A stretch of DNA of 64,000 bases from an uncultured Acinetobacter sp. GTDB lineage: Bacteria > Cyanobacteriota > Vampirovibrionia > Gastranaerophilales > Gastranaerophilaceae. Location: positions 1 to 64,000 of the forward strand of contig CAMZGT010000001.1 in the NCBI GenBank assembly GCA_947306495.1, read 5' to 3'. The position numbers and the translations under genes are program-made. The stretch's first letter is position 1. Each line of letters begins with the position of its first letter. Positions 29,593 to 39,220 of the stretch are shown here, piece after piece. The notes below the pieces were generated by a model. It did not search any database. It was not told the origin of the DNA and saw nothing but the letters and a program-made list of their open reading frames with translations.

Positions 29593-30006
29593 ATGGCTCA
29601 ATCGTTCAATTTAAACACATTTTTACAAGAATATCAAACTTATACAAGTAAGTCATATACTGCTGCCGAAAACGGCAAAGAAGCAATGGAACAAAGAGAA
29701 ATTGCTAAAGCCGAAGAAGCAGTTAAATCGAGTGGTTTTCTGACTTTAACATTATCCGAAAAACTTGCCGAACTGGGTGTAGGAGAAAGAGTACTACAGC
29801 AATTTGCAGATACTGCAATGGATTTGCTTAAAGATGCCATTAATCCTCTTACCGATTATCTAAATAAATATGAAAACGTTTTTGATGAACAAATGTATAA
29901 TACAGAAATACAAAGCTTTGCGAAACAGATGTTCTTTTCCCGTCAAGCTCTTAGCCAAGAAGCAGCAGAGAATACTACCGGTCAAAACTTTGTAATGGAA
30001 ATGTAA
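29593..30006 (+). CDS. Uncharacterised 137-aa helical protein under a sigma28-type promoter
   Basis: MAQSFNLNTFLQEYQTYTSKSYTAAENG...; ATG 29593 lies downstream of the promoter, unlike the track start 29545. Confidence 0.75.
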   Translation: MAQSFNLNTFLQEYQTYTSKSYTAAENGKEAMEQREIAKAEEAVKSSGFLTLTLSEKLAELGVGERVLQQFADTAMDLLKDAINPLTDYLNKYENVFDEQMYNTEIQSFAKQMFFSRQALSQEAAENTTGQNFVMEM

Positions 30007-30036
30007 ATTCTCTTTTTTCTCCTTTTTTATATTAAA

Positions 30037-30067
30037 AAGAATCCTGCTCATAAAGAGCAGGATTCTT
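30037..30067. terminator. Bidirectional intrinsic terminator (convergent with rplT)
   Basis: aagaatcctgctc-ataaa-gagcaggattctt. Confidence 0.88.
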
Positions 30068-30085
30068 AGTTTTTGACCTATAAAA

Positions 30086-30436
30086 TTATAAAGCCGCTTT
30101 AGCTGCTTCAACAACAAGAGCAAAAGCTTCTTTATCGTTTACAGCAAGGTCTGCAAGCATTTTTCTGTTTACAAGAATGTTAGCTTTTTTGCAAGCATTA
30201 ACAAATCTTGAGTAGCTCATTCCTTGTTCTCTAACTGCTGCATTGATTCTAACAATCCATAAACGACGCATATTGCGTTTTGTAGCACGTCTGTCTCTGT
30301 AAGCATATTTAAGTGCTTTCATTACAGCAATGTTAGCAACTTTAAATATTCTGCTTCTTGCGCCCTTAAAGCCTTTTGCGAGCTTTAATATTTTTTTGTG
30401 TCTGTTACGACATACATTTCCACGTCTAATTCTCAT
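30086..30436 (-). CDS. rplT: 50S ribosomal protein L20
   Basis: [34 protein letters not shown]...[22 protein letters not shown]. Confidence 0.98.
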   Translation of the reverse strand: MRIRRGNVCRNRHKKILKLAKGFKGARSRIFKVANIAVMKALKYAYRDRRATKRNMRRLWIVRINAAVREQGMSYSRFVNACKKANILVNRKMLADLAVNDKEAFALVVEAAKAAL

Positions 30437-30448
30437 CTTTCAACACTC

Positions 30449-30658
30449 CTATCTTGCATATTTTTTGTAAGGTAACTCTTTAGAAACCAGCTTTTCATGA
30501 GTTTCAGAGATAACTACATCGCTGAAAATCTTACGTTTTCTGGATTCTGACTTGTGTTGAAGAAGGTGACCGATACCTGCATGTCTTCTTGTAATTTTGC
30601 CCGTTCCGGTAACTTTGTATCTTTTAGCTGCCGCACGGTGTGTTTTTAGTTTTGGCAT
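30449..30658 (-). CDS. rpmI: 50S ribosomal protein L35
   Basis: MPKLKTHRAAAKRYKVTGTGKITRRHAGIGHLLQHKS; start after aggagg. Confidence 0.97.
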   Translation of the reverse strand: MPKLKTHRAAAKRYKVTGTGKITRRHAGIGHLLQHKSESRKRKIFSDVVISETHEKLVSKELPYKKYAR

Positions 30659-30820
30659 TTTGTCCTCCTGGGGCGGGTTAAATATTTTAGCTAAAAGCAA
30701 CTGCTTTTATTTATTTACACCTCTTTTTTGCCCTTTTATTTACTACTACTCCGAGCAAGGCATACCACAGCCCTATACTTCGGCATGGTTAAGTGTATGA
30801 CGAACAAGGATATATGTCAA
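30659..30820 (-). promoter_or_regulatory. Promoter and structured 5' leader of rpmI-rplT
   Basis: On -: TTGACA (30820-30815), 17-bp spacer, TACACT (30797-30792), then a leader with CAUGCC/GGUAUG stem. Confidence 0.55.
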
Positions 30821-30939
30821 CAACTATTTTAATTACAGCCTGTTTTTTAATACAATTGTAAAATTTTGTAAACTTGCATATGAAACAAGACAATTATTTT
30901 TTTTTAACAAACTTTTTATACATGAGGATAATTATTTTC

Positions 30940-31710
30940 ATGACAGATATAAAACATTCATTTCAAACAGGTTTTTTGCACGGACTTAATTCGTTCTTTG
31001 GTCCGCCTTTGCCGTGTTTTAACGCCTTTGGATGCTGCAGCATGAATCCGTTTTTTCATCCACCTGCTGCATTTACTCCGCCACCAATATTTACCCCGCT
31101 TACTATATTTACTCCCCAGGCATTTACATTTGGAGGGTTTAATCCTTTTGGATGTTTTACAAGACAGAATTTTTCATTTATGTCTCCCTTTTTAAATTTT
31201 AATAATTTTGACACATCAAATTTTAGTACAAATAATTCCGGATTTAGTCATAGCCGCAGCATCGGTGATTCATTTACCAAAACCACGAAACCATCGATTA
31301 TAATGAACTCTGATAACATTGATTTGAGTGAATATGGGTATGATGCCGAGAAAGGTGAACGACTGGCAACATATATGAACAACAATATTGCAGGCAAATG
31401 GATAAATCAATGTGCGAAATACGTAAAAAACGGAATACAGGCTTGCGGATTAGGACAATACAAAAATGGTGATGCACATGATTGCATTAAGATTTTAAGC
31501 CGAAATAATAATTTTAAACAAATAGACGCTTCCGATATCGATGTAAAAAAACTTCCTGCCGGTTGCATTCTTGTATATGGAAAAGGAGTAGCCGGTTACA
31601 GCCAAAAATACGGCCATGTAGAAGTAACTCTCGGAAACGGTACTGCCGCAAGCGATAATATCACGCAAAATCCAAAGAATAACCCGACAGCAATATTTAT
31701 TCCTGTCTGA
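30940..31710 (+). CDS. CHAP/NlpC-like cysteine peptidase candidate with Pro/Phe-rich N-terminus
   Basis: NQCAKYVKNGIQACGL ... KLPAGCILVYGKG ... YGHVEVTLGNGTAASD (Cys and His motifs); N-terminus TPPPIFTPLTIFTPQAFTFGGFNPFG. Confidence 0.6.
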   Translation: MTDIKHSFQTGFLHGLNSFFGPPLPCFNAFGCCSMNPFFHPPAAFTPPPIFTPLTIFTPQAFTFGGFNPFGCFTRQNFSFMSPFLNFNNFDTSNFSTNNSGFSHSRSIGDSFTKTTKPSIIMNSDNIDLSEYGYDAEKGERLATYMNNNIAGKWINQCAKYVKNGIQACGLGQYKNGDAHDCIKILSRNNNFKQIDASDIDVKKLPAGCILVYGKGVAGYSQKYGHVEVTLGNGTAASDNITQNPKNNPTAIFIPV

Positions 31711-32374
31711 GAATAGACTCAGCCAGTTTAAAATCTATAGAGGAATCTATATCAATTGAGTGACTTTGTTCCATTATATAAACATAGCTTTTATCGCCAT
31801 AAAGATTAATATTGTCAAGCATTTTCGCTTTAATAATGTATATTGCACCATTAACAGCATATGTCACAGGGAGTTCTTGCCTGGGTTTTCTGTAATTTTC
31901 GTCTATAAAGTTCTTTGCACTTAAAGTATTGTCTATAGTATTACACCAAAAACCAGAATGAGATGTTTCACAAACAGAAAAAAGCGTGTCGGCATTTTTA
32001 TTTTCAAACAGAATCATTGCATTTTTAATATCTTCTGACGTTCTCAGAGGTGAAGTTGGCTGTAATAAAGTTATTGTATCATAACTTGTATTTAATTTTA
32101 GAATCACCTCTTTTACTACATCCCAAGAACTTGATTTATCTAAAGAATTTTCACTACTTCTTAAGAACGGCACTTCTGCTCCGAATTGTTCAGCAATCTC
32201 TGCATACTTTAGGTTATCTGTAGAAACAATTATCGAATCAAAAAGATTACTCTCTTTAGCAGCTTCAATAGTATAAGCCATGAGAGGTTTCCCGCAAAGC
32301 AATTTTACATTTTTATCAACTAAACCTTTTGAACCTGAACGTGCAGGTATGATTGCGATTTTTTTATTTTGCAT
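31697..32374 (-). CDS. neuA: CMP-nonulosonate cytidylyltransferase (NeuA family), copy 1
   Basis: IAIIPARSGSKGLVDKNVKLLCGKPLMAYTIEAA, VSTDNLKYAEIAEQFGAEVPFLR, LLQPTSPLR. Confidence 0.93.
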   Translation of the reverse strand: MQNKKIAIIPARSGSKGLVDKNVKLLCGKPLMAYTIEAAKESNLFDSIIVSTDNLKYAEIAEQFGAEVPFLRSSENSLDKSSSWDVVKEVILKLNTSYDTITLLQPTSPLRTSEDIKNAMILFENKNADTLFSVCETSHSGFWCNTIDNTLSAKNFIDENYRKPRQELPVTYAVNGAIYIIKAKMLDNINLYGDKSYVYIMEQSHSIDIDSSIDFKLAESILRQE

Positions 32375-33233
32375 TTTTAATAAGCTTCTTTAGTTTATTT
32401 TGGTATTGTTCAAAGATTTTACATTCTAACAAAGTACTTTCAGTTACAGAATGAGCTATTTTGTATTTATTGGAATTAATTCTCATATTAAGTTTTTCTT
32501 CAATTTCTTTACAATATTTTGAGTACAAAACACCTTTTTCGAAATACAAATATTGTTTATTTAAAATAAAATTAAATACTATATATTGCTTGGAATCAAT
32601 TAAAATACGTTCAGTGTTTTTTATACTACCATATTCTTTTATGCATTCTTCCACATTAGCAAATTCATTTTCTTCAACATATCCCGTAAGCTCTGTACGA
32701 ATTTTACTAATTGCATCATAATAAATTTTCTCCAAGAATTTTAAATTCTTAGATGAAATTCCTTTCGATAACCAATAATTGTACCCTTCAATACCGCCAT
32801 AACATATTTCCTTATCTGCTTCACAATGCACATATGTATTAGTTGCACTTTCACACAAACATGCTAGTCTGTGAGTGCCCTGCATTATCATTAGTGGCTT
32901 TTTTGAAAATAGAAATCCCAGGCTGTTCAAATCATAAAAACCATTTTTATCCATACTTTTTATTAAATTTTCAAACAAAAAATGAAACTTTTTTGTTACG
33001 TCTAAAGAATATTTGTATCCATGTACACATTCACTTAAATACATGTCCCAATAAAACGGTTTTCCATTTCTGTAATTTTGAATATCGGCTATTCTGGAAG
33101 CAATAATATACTGAGTACCTGTCACTTTGCCATCTACCGGCGTTAACAAATCCCCTAAATGAATAATTTTTTGGTGGTAAATCCCAAAATTCATTTTCTT
33201 CAACATATTAATTAAAGTTTTTCCTATTTTCAT
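32364..33233 (-). CDS. Hypothetical protein with ParB-like GTHRLA motif
   Basis: 289 aa, MIMQGTHRLACLCES; in glycan island. Confidence 0.55.
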   Translation of the reverse strand: MKIGKTLINMLKKMNFGIYHQKIIHLGDLLTPVDGKVTGTQYIIASRIADIQNYRNGKPFYWDMYLSECVHGYKYSLDVTKKFHFLFENLIKSMDKNGFYDLNSLGFLFSKKPLMIMQGTHRLACLCESATNTYVHCEADKEICYGGIEGYNYWLSKGISSKNLKFLEKIYYDAISKIRTELTGYVEENEFANVEECIKEYGSIKNTERILIDSKQYIVFNFILNKQYLYFEKGVLYSKYCKEIEEKLNMRINSNKYKIAHSVTESTLLECKIFEQYQNKLKKLIKNAK

Positions 33234-33346
33234 AGGTATTATTATACCTATGTTAATTAGTTGTGTCAATGCGCGCGTTTAAAAATAGCCACATGCTCAA
33301 TTTACATAATTTTTTAATAAATCTATTATTGGATATGGAGGGAAGA

Positions 33347-33709
33347 ATGCTTATAGAAAAGGATAAACCTTTTTACAATGTCAATCAGGTTGCAGAATTG
33401 CTTGGAATATCTGCAGATAGATTAAGAACCTACGATGAAGAGGGATTGGTATTCCCGCATAGACAACCTCCAAGTAACAAAAGGTTGTACTCTGAACTTG
33501 ATATTGAATGGCTAAAAATTTGTCGTTTTTTTATTAAAACAAAAAAAATGAACATGTATTCAATAAATCTTTTATTTAAATTTATCAGATTAATAAAAAA
33601 ACACAATATAAATACTTTCGACGTATTTAATAAAGATGAACAAATCATTATTGCAGCAATGATAAATAACCCTAATTTCGATAAGGTTATTGACAGTGCA
33701 AGGACATAA
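33347..33709 (+). CDS. MerR-family transcriptional regulator
   Basis: FYNVNQVAELLGISADRLRTYDEEGLVFPHRQPPSNKRLYSELDIEWL; GGAGGGAAG RBS. Confidence 0.85.
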   Translation: MLIEKDKPFYNVNQVAELLGISADRLRTYDEEGLVFPHRQPPSNKRLYSELDIEWLKICRFFIKTKKMNMYSINLLFKFIRLIKKHNINTFDVFNKDEQIIIAAMINNPNFDKVIDSART

Positions 33710-33719
33710 GGAGAAAACA

Positions 33720-34430
33720 ATGCTAAAAGGTAAAGTTATAATAGTTTTTGGCGGCTGCGGATTAATCGGCAGAGAAATTGTTAAGGATGTCCAAAAAAAT
33801 GGCGCAATCGTAATTAATGCAGACATTAATTCCGAAACTTATAAACTTGATATAACCAATAATGATGAAATCAAAAATTTGTTTAAAAAAGTATATGAAA
33901 AATATGGCAGAATAGATGGTGTTGTCAATTCTGCTTATCCGAGAACAAAAGATTGGGGCAATAAACTGGAAGATATTGTTTTTGAGTCTTGGCAAAAAAA
34001 TGTTGATATGCAATTGAATCCTATTATCACAATCACCCAAGAGGGATTAAAATACATGAAATCAGGTTCATCTTTTGTTAATTTTGGTTCTATTTACGGA
34101 GTTTGTGCAAACGACTTTACAATATACGAAGGAACGGGCGGAACATCTCCTGCGGCATATCCTGCAATAAAAGCAGGCATTATACAATTTACAAAATACC
34201 TTGCATCGTATGTCGGACATAAGGGAATCAGAGCAAATTGCGTATCACCGGGTGGTGTTTTCGATAACCAAAATCCAATTTTTGTGGAAAATTATTCTAA
34301 ACGCTCACCAATGAAACGTATGGCAAAACCTGAAGAAATGGCTCCTGCGGTTAGCTTTTTGTTATCTGACGGAGCAAGTTATATAACAGGAATAAATTTA
34401 ATGGTAGACGGCGGTTGGAGTGCAATATAG
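33720..34430 (+). CDS. Short-chain dehydrogenase/reductase (PtmA-like context)
   Basis: VIIVFGGCGLIGREIVKDV, NFGSIYG, YPAIKAGIIQFTKYLASY, SPGG; next to a CMP-sugar synthetase. Confidence 0.88.
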   Translation: MLKGKVIIVFGGCGLIGREIVKDVQKNGAIVINADINSETYKLDITNNDEIKNLFKKVYEKYGRIDGVVNSAYPRTKDWGNKLEDIVFESWQKNVDMQLNPIITITQEGLKYMKSGSSFVNFGSIYGVCANDFTIYEGTGGTSPAAYPAIKAGIIQFTKYLASYVGHKGIRANCVSPGGVFDNQNPIFVENYSKRSPMKRMAKPEEMAPAVSFLLSDGASYITGINLMVDGGWSAI

Positions 34431-34435
34431 AAATC

Positions 34436-35275
34436 ATGATGAAGGTTTTATTTGTCGGCTTAGGTTCAATTGGACAAAAACATTTAAACAATCTTCGCTC
34501 TTTAGGCAATTTTGAAATTGATGCATTAAGAACAAAGAATGTAAACGATTTGGATTTAAATCGCATTTATACATCTTATGATGAAATCCCGTGCGGATAT
34601 GATATTATTTTTATAACTAACCCGACAAACCTGCACTTTGAAGCAATTTCAAAACTTGCTGACAAAACAGAAAATATGTTTATTGAAAAACCTATTTTTG
34701 ATAAACCTAAAGAATGTAATTTTTCAAAGGGTATAAATTATGTTGCTTGTCCGCTTAGATTCAGCAAAGCGGTTCAAGAATTAAAAAAATATGTAGAAAA
34801 GAATAAGGTTTACTCTTTTAGAGCAATCTGTTCTTCCTATTTGCCAAATTGGCGTAAATCCGGAGATTACAGAAATTGCTACAGCGCCAAATCCGATATG
34901 GGCGGGGGAGTTGAACTTGATCTAATCCACGAAATTGATTATTTGAAATGGGTTTTTGGTGATTTTGAAAAAATAAATTGTGTATCAGGCAAAAAATCAG
35001 ATCTTGAAATTACATCAAATGATATTGCAGTATACTCATTTGAAAACAAAAATATAATAGGTTCTCTTCATTTAGACTACTTTGGCAGAGAAACAAAAAG
35101 AGAAATTGAAGTTTTTGCAGAAAATGAAACAGTAAAATTTGATATAACAAAAAATTGTCAAAACATATATACTGATGAAATGAAATATTTTCTTTCTTTA
35201 ATAAAAAATCATTCAAAAACTCACTATAATATGCCACGAGAAGCAATAAGAAGTTTAGAGGTAGCACTGTCATGA
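34436..35275 (+). CDS. Gfo/Idh/MocA-family oxidoreductase
   Basis: MKVLFVGLGSIGQKHLNNL, FIEKPIF, GGGVELDLIHEIDYLKW. Confidence 0.88.
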   Translation: MMKVLFVGLGSIGQKHLNNLRSLGNFEIDALRTKNVNDLDLNRIYTSYDEIPCGYDIIFITNPTNLHFEAISKLADKTENMFIEKPIFDKPKECNFSKGINYVACPLRFSKAVQELKKYVEKNKVYSFRAICSSYLPNWRKSGDYRNCYSAKSDMGGGVELDLIHEIDYLKWVFGDFEKINCVSGKKSDLEITSNDIAVYSFENKNIIGSLHLDYFGRETKREIEVFAENETVKFDITKNCQNIYTDEMKYFLSLIKNHSKTHYNMPREAIRSLEVALS

Positions 35276-36018
35276 AAATTTTATTCACAATATGCGGAAG
35301 AAAAGGCTCCAAGGGATTAAAAAACAAAAACATTTCAAAATTTTTGGAATATCCTATTTCGTATTACACACTGTCAGCTTATCAATTGTTTAAAAACAAA
35401 CATCCGGAACACAATTGTTATATTGCGCTTAACACTGACAGCACTGAACTTGTTGAACAGGTAGCAAATTTTGGAGAAAAATTCACTCACATAGAAAGAA
35501 CCGAAGAACTTGCAGGAGATAAAGCAGGGAAGGTGGATGTTATTCGTGATACATACGAAAAAATGAACATACCTTTTGATGTTATAATCGACTTGGACAT
35601 AACTTCTCCATTAAGAGCTGTTTCAGATATTGAAGGAGTGTTAAATTGCCTTCTTGCAGAACCCAAAGCAGATTTAGCTTTCTCAATAACTACATCAAGG
35701 CGTTCTCCGTATTTCAACCAAGTAAAAAAATATGAAGACGGTTTTTTTAAACCTGTCAAATATATGGGAGCTACAACCAGACAAGAAGTTCCATCCGTAT
35801 TTGATATGAATGCTTCAATATATGCATATAAACCTGATTTTTTACTTAAACATTGCAAACTTTTCGACGGAAGGACTGTCGCATATGAAATGAAGGATAC
35901 CGCTGTTTTGGATATTGATAATCCGGAAGATAAAGAACTTATGGAAGTTTTAGCAAGATATTTCTATAATCACTATCCGGAACTAAATGAAATCTATAAA
36001 AATATAAGTAATAGTTAA
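35272..36018 (+). CDS. CMP-nonulosonate cytidylyltransferase (PtmB/LegF-like), copy 2
   Basis: [55 protein letters not shown]. Confidence 0.88.
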   Translation: MKILFTICGRKGSKGLKNKNISKFLEYPISYYTLSAYQLFKNKHPEHNCYIALNTDSTELVEQVANFGEKFTHIERTEELAGDKAGKVDVIRDTYEKMNIPFDVIIDLDITSPLRAVSDIEGVLNCLLAEPKADLAFSITTSRRSPYFNQVKKYEDGFFKPVKYMGATTRQEVPSVFDMNASIYAYKPDFLLKHCKLFDGRTVAYEMKDTAVLDIDNPEDKELMEVLARYFYNHYPELNEIYKNISNS

Positions 36019-36704
36019 CCTTTTCTAAGATTAACATTAGCTTTAAGAATTTCTATACATTTTTCAATATTGTCAAATGGCATATTATTGACCAAGAAAT
36101 CTTCCGGGAAATCCCACCATCTTAAAGTTAACAGCTCTTTGATAATATCCTCGGGAAATCTGTACTTAACTACTCTTGCAGGGGAACCGACAGCTATTGC
36201 ATATGGAGGAATATCTCTGGAAACTATTGCTCCCGCACCTATAATAGCACCATCACCAATTGTTACTCCGTCAAGTATTATTGCCCTTTGTCCAATCCAA
36301 ACATCATTGCCTATTTTGATTTTTTTATAAATTTCTATAGGAATTATTTTATCTTCAGGGGTTTGAATATCAACATAAAAGGGTACGAATTTATCTGAAC
36401 AATATGCAAAAGGATGTGTTGTTAACATATTTGAGGGATGGTTACCCAGTCCGAGTTTTACTTCTCTGGCGATAGAACAATATTTACCTATCTCCACGTA
36501 TTGAGGATCAGGTTTTGTCCTTGTTCCGATGTACGTATGCTCACCGACATTACAATCTCTGAGAATTTCTTTATATTCCCAAATTCTTTTATTCTGCCAT
36601 ACTATATCTTTTAATTTATGCCTTAAACTCTTTATCGGAAGAATCTTTGATAAAAGTTTAATAATTTTTGTCTTTTTTTTCAATAATTTGATATCATTTG
36701 ACAT
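36015..36704 (-). CDS. CatB-related/left-handed beta-helix O-acetyltransferase
   Basis: [54 protein letters not shown]. Confidence 0.9.
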   Translation of the reverse strand: MSNDIKLLKKKTKIIKLLSKILPIKSLRHKLKDIVWQNKRIWEYKEILRDCNVGEHTYIGTRTKPDPQYVEIGKYCSIAREVKLGLGNHPSNMLTTHPFAYCSDKFVPFYVDIQTPEDKIIPIEIYKKIKIGNDVWIGQRAIILDGVTIGDGAIIGAGAIVSRDIPPYAIAVGSPARVVKYRFPEDIIKELLTLRWWDFPEDFLVNNMPFDNIEKCIEILKANVNLRKG

Positions 36705-36734
36705 GATTTTTGCCTTTCGAAGTTTAAATTTTTA

Positions 36735-37064
36735 TCATTTTACATTTTTTAAATTGGTAACTGATTTGTGAATAAATCGAACCTTTTCTATATCAAAAGC
36801 CTTTAATATATAAATTATTTCTTCAATAAGCTCCTGCCTTTTTTTTAAATGTCCGAAGTTGAATAAATTATCAACCTGTGTATTTAAAACGGACGCAAAT
36901 TTTTCAATATTTTCTGCTGACGGAAATTGTTTACCTGCTTCAATTCTTGTCAAATTTGTTCGTTCCATTCCGATTAATTCTGCAAGTTGTTCCTGAGTTA
37001 ACTTATTTGATACCCTCAATTCTTTGATCCGTAAACCAAATTTTGTTTTTAATTTTTGATTCAT
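36735..37064 (-). CDS. XRE-family HTH regulator
   Basis: FGLRIKELRVSNKLTQEQLAELIGMERTNLTRIEAGKQFPSAENIEKFASVL. Confidence 0.9.
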   Translation of the reverse strand: MNQKLKTKFGLRIKELRVSNKLTQEQLAELIGMERTNLTRIEAGKQFPSAENIEKFASVLNTQVDNLFNFGHLKKRQELIEEIIYILKAFDIEKVRFIHKSVTNLKNVK

Positions 37065-37111
37065 AAATACGCCCCATTTTAAAGATTAACGTTTATTTAT
37101 AAAATTTACAC

Positions 37112-37156
37112 GCGCTAATAGCAACACAAATTTTTATCATTTGTGTTGCTATGCGC
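37112..37156. terminator. Inverted repeat, terminator-like
   Basis: tagcaacacaaat-ttttatc-atttgtgttgcta (13 bp), flanked by gcgc on each side. Confidence 0.55.
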
Positions 37157-37343
37157 CACCATCTAATCTAAACTCTCTTTTATACAACTGACAATATAAA
37201 CTTTGAGTTAATCTTTCTAAGTTATCAAAGGTATAATGCTGCTAACTTATTTGCTAAAATTAACGACATGATAAAATTAAAAATTTAGCATAAAATTGTA
37301 ACAAAAAGAAAATTAGAAGAACTCTGTTTCTTAATATAAATTT

Positions 37344-38387
37344 TTAAAACTTAATAAACCTTATGTCATCCTGTGCTTTAGCATAATTTTGTGCATTGCC
37401 GATATCAAGCCAATAGCCTCTTATAGGAAAATGACTGACTTTTTTATTCTCTTCTATAAGTTTTTCCATTAGTTCTGTGGAATCAAATTTTCTATTTTTA
37501 GGAATGAATTTCAGCACATCTTTATTTAATAAATAAATTCCCGCATTTGAATAATATGTAAAAGAAGGCTTTTCAATAAGAGAATTGATTTTCTTATCAG
37601 TAGTATCCAAAATTCCATATGGTATATTTATTCTTATATTAAAAGTCGCTATTGACATACTATCTTTGTAGTTTTTGTAATTAACAAAAAAGTCATAGAA
37701 ATCAATATTTGTAAGGACATCCGCATTCATAACCAAAATATCATTATTTTGCCAATCATTAACCAAAGTTAATGAACCTATTGTTCCTAAAGGGGATGTT
37801 TCTTCAATAAATTTTATATTAACATTCTTGTAGTTTTCGCTAAAATAATTTATTATCTGATCTTTCATATGATTAACAGAAATATAAATATTTTTAATTC
37901 CGAAAGAAAGCAGCCTGTCAACATTATGAGCAATTATTGGCTTACCTGCAAGTTCAAGCATAGGTTTTGGGGTATCATTTGTATATGGTTTTAATCTTAC
38001 ACCCTTACCTCCTGCCATGATAACTGCATCTACAGGTATAACAGCCTTTAATTTCGTCAAATCAATGAATTCTATTAATCTGAAATCATCATCAACTTGC
38101 GGAACTATTTTCAGGTTAGCATTTTTATATTCATTTATTTTTTGATAATCTTCAAAGTTTTTTATGTACTTAAAGTCTTTTTTCATGACTTCTGTAACCG
38201 AACTGTCCAAAGTTGCCCCTTTTAATAAACCACGCCTTATATCACCATCCGTAATTGAACCGACTATTTTTGCATTTGTGTCAACAACAAATAGAATCAA
38301 AACCTCTCTTGAACTCATATTGACCATTTTTTCAAGAGCGTATCGAATAGTCTTATTATATAAAATTGTGTTTTTACTTTTTGTCAT
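37344..38387 (-). CDS. CBS-domain + NTP-transferase fusion (PtmE-like sugar-1-P nucleotidyltransferase)
   Basis: CBS region SITDGDIRRGLLKG then VIMAGGKGVRLKPYTNDTPKPMLELAGKPIIAHNVDRL. Confidence 0.88.
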   Translation of the reverse strand: MTKSKNTILYNKTIRYALEKMVNMSSREVLILFVVDTNAKIVGSITDGDIRRGLLKGATLDSSVTEVMKKDFKYIKNFEDYQKINEYKNANLKIVPQVDDDFRLIEFIDLTKLKAVIPVDAVIMAGGKGVRLKPYTNDTPKPMLELAGKPIIAHNVDRLLSFGIKNIYISVNHMKDQIINYFSENYKNVNIKFIEETSPLGTIGSLTLVNDWQNNDILVMNADVLTNIDFYDFFVNYKNYKDSMSIATFNIRINIPYGILDTTDKKINSLIEKPSFTYYSNAGIYLLNKDVLKFIPKNRKFDSTELMEKLIEENKKVSHFPIRGYWLDIGNAQNYAKAQDDIRFIKF

Positions 38388-38436
38388 TATTACCTGCCTT
38401 ATGCCGCTTTTTCTATATGGACGAAACTCAATAATA

Positions 38437-39213
38437 TCAAGCTTCTATCCCCGCATTTCTTGACGGAATTCTTATGGCGTTAGCATTTATTATATGGTCA
38501 TAAACTATTTCTGCAATATATTTGTTTCCCAATTCCGTAAAATGATGACCGTCGCCAATAAAAATTTCTTCATCAGTATTTTTATTTTCTTCTATTTTGT
38601 CAGCCAATAACCTTGTTAAATCAATAAAATGACAATTTTCAAATTGCTCTGACAAAGATTTCATAAAATCATCATAAATATCCGCTTCTTTTTTAAATCC
38701 GTAAGCTCGAGCTAAAAAAGATTCTCCGACGGGACCGATTCCTATACAGAATACTTCATTATTCTGACATGCCTGCGTTACCATTTTTGTATAATATTTT
38801 TTATAAGTCTTTAGAGATGTTTCATTATAGTATTTAATCTTAAGGATTTCTGTACGATGATTGTGCAAAAAGTTAACAATCGGCATACGAAGTCTTTTAT
38901 TCAACTTAGACAGTAAAAACCTTGCCCATGTCGGCAAAGGCCGCGGAGCACAATCAACTATACCTAAAAATATTAAAACAATACCATTTGAATCTGCCCA
39001 ATATGAAGAATCATTATCGTACAATTTTTTAATTTGCTTTATTGTATATCCGCCAAATGATTTATCACAAAGATAGATTTTTTTGTTTAACCTTTCTTCT
39101 AAAAGAGTTTTCAGTTGTTCGTACCATACTCCGGATATTTGCAAATTATCCCCGTATCTGGATTTGCTTCTTGAATCCCCGTAAACTCTGATTATCAAAC
39201 TATTTTCACTCAT
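38437..39213 (-). CDS. SGNH/GDSL hydrolase-like protein
   Basis: VYGDSRSKSR (GDS block), GIVDCAP, IGDGHHFTELGNKYIAE (DxxH block). Confidence 0.75.
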   Translation of the reverse strand: MSENSLIIRVYGDSRSKSRYGDNLQISGVWYEQLKTLLEERLNKKIYLCDKSFGGYTIKQIKKLYDNDSSYWADSNGIVLIFLGIVDCAPRPLPTWARFLLSKLNKRLRMPIVNFLHNHRTEILKIKYYNETSLKTYKKYYTKMVTQACQNNEVFCIGIGPVGESFLARAYGFKKEADIYDDFMKSLSEQFENCHFIDLTRLLADKIEENKNTDEEIFIGDGHHFTELGNKYIAEIVYDHIINANAIRIPSRNAGIEA

Positions 39214-39220
39214 ATAATGC

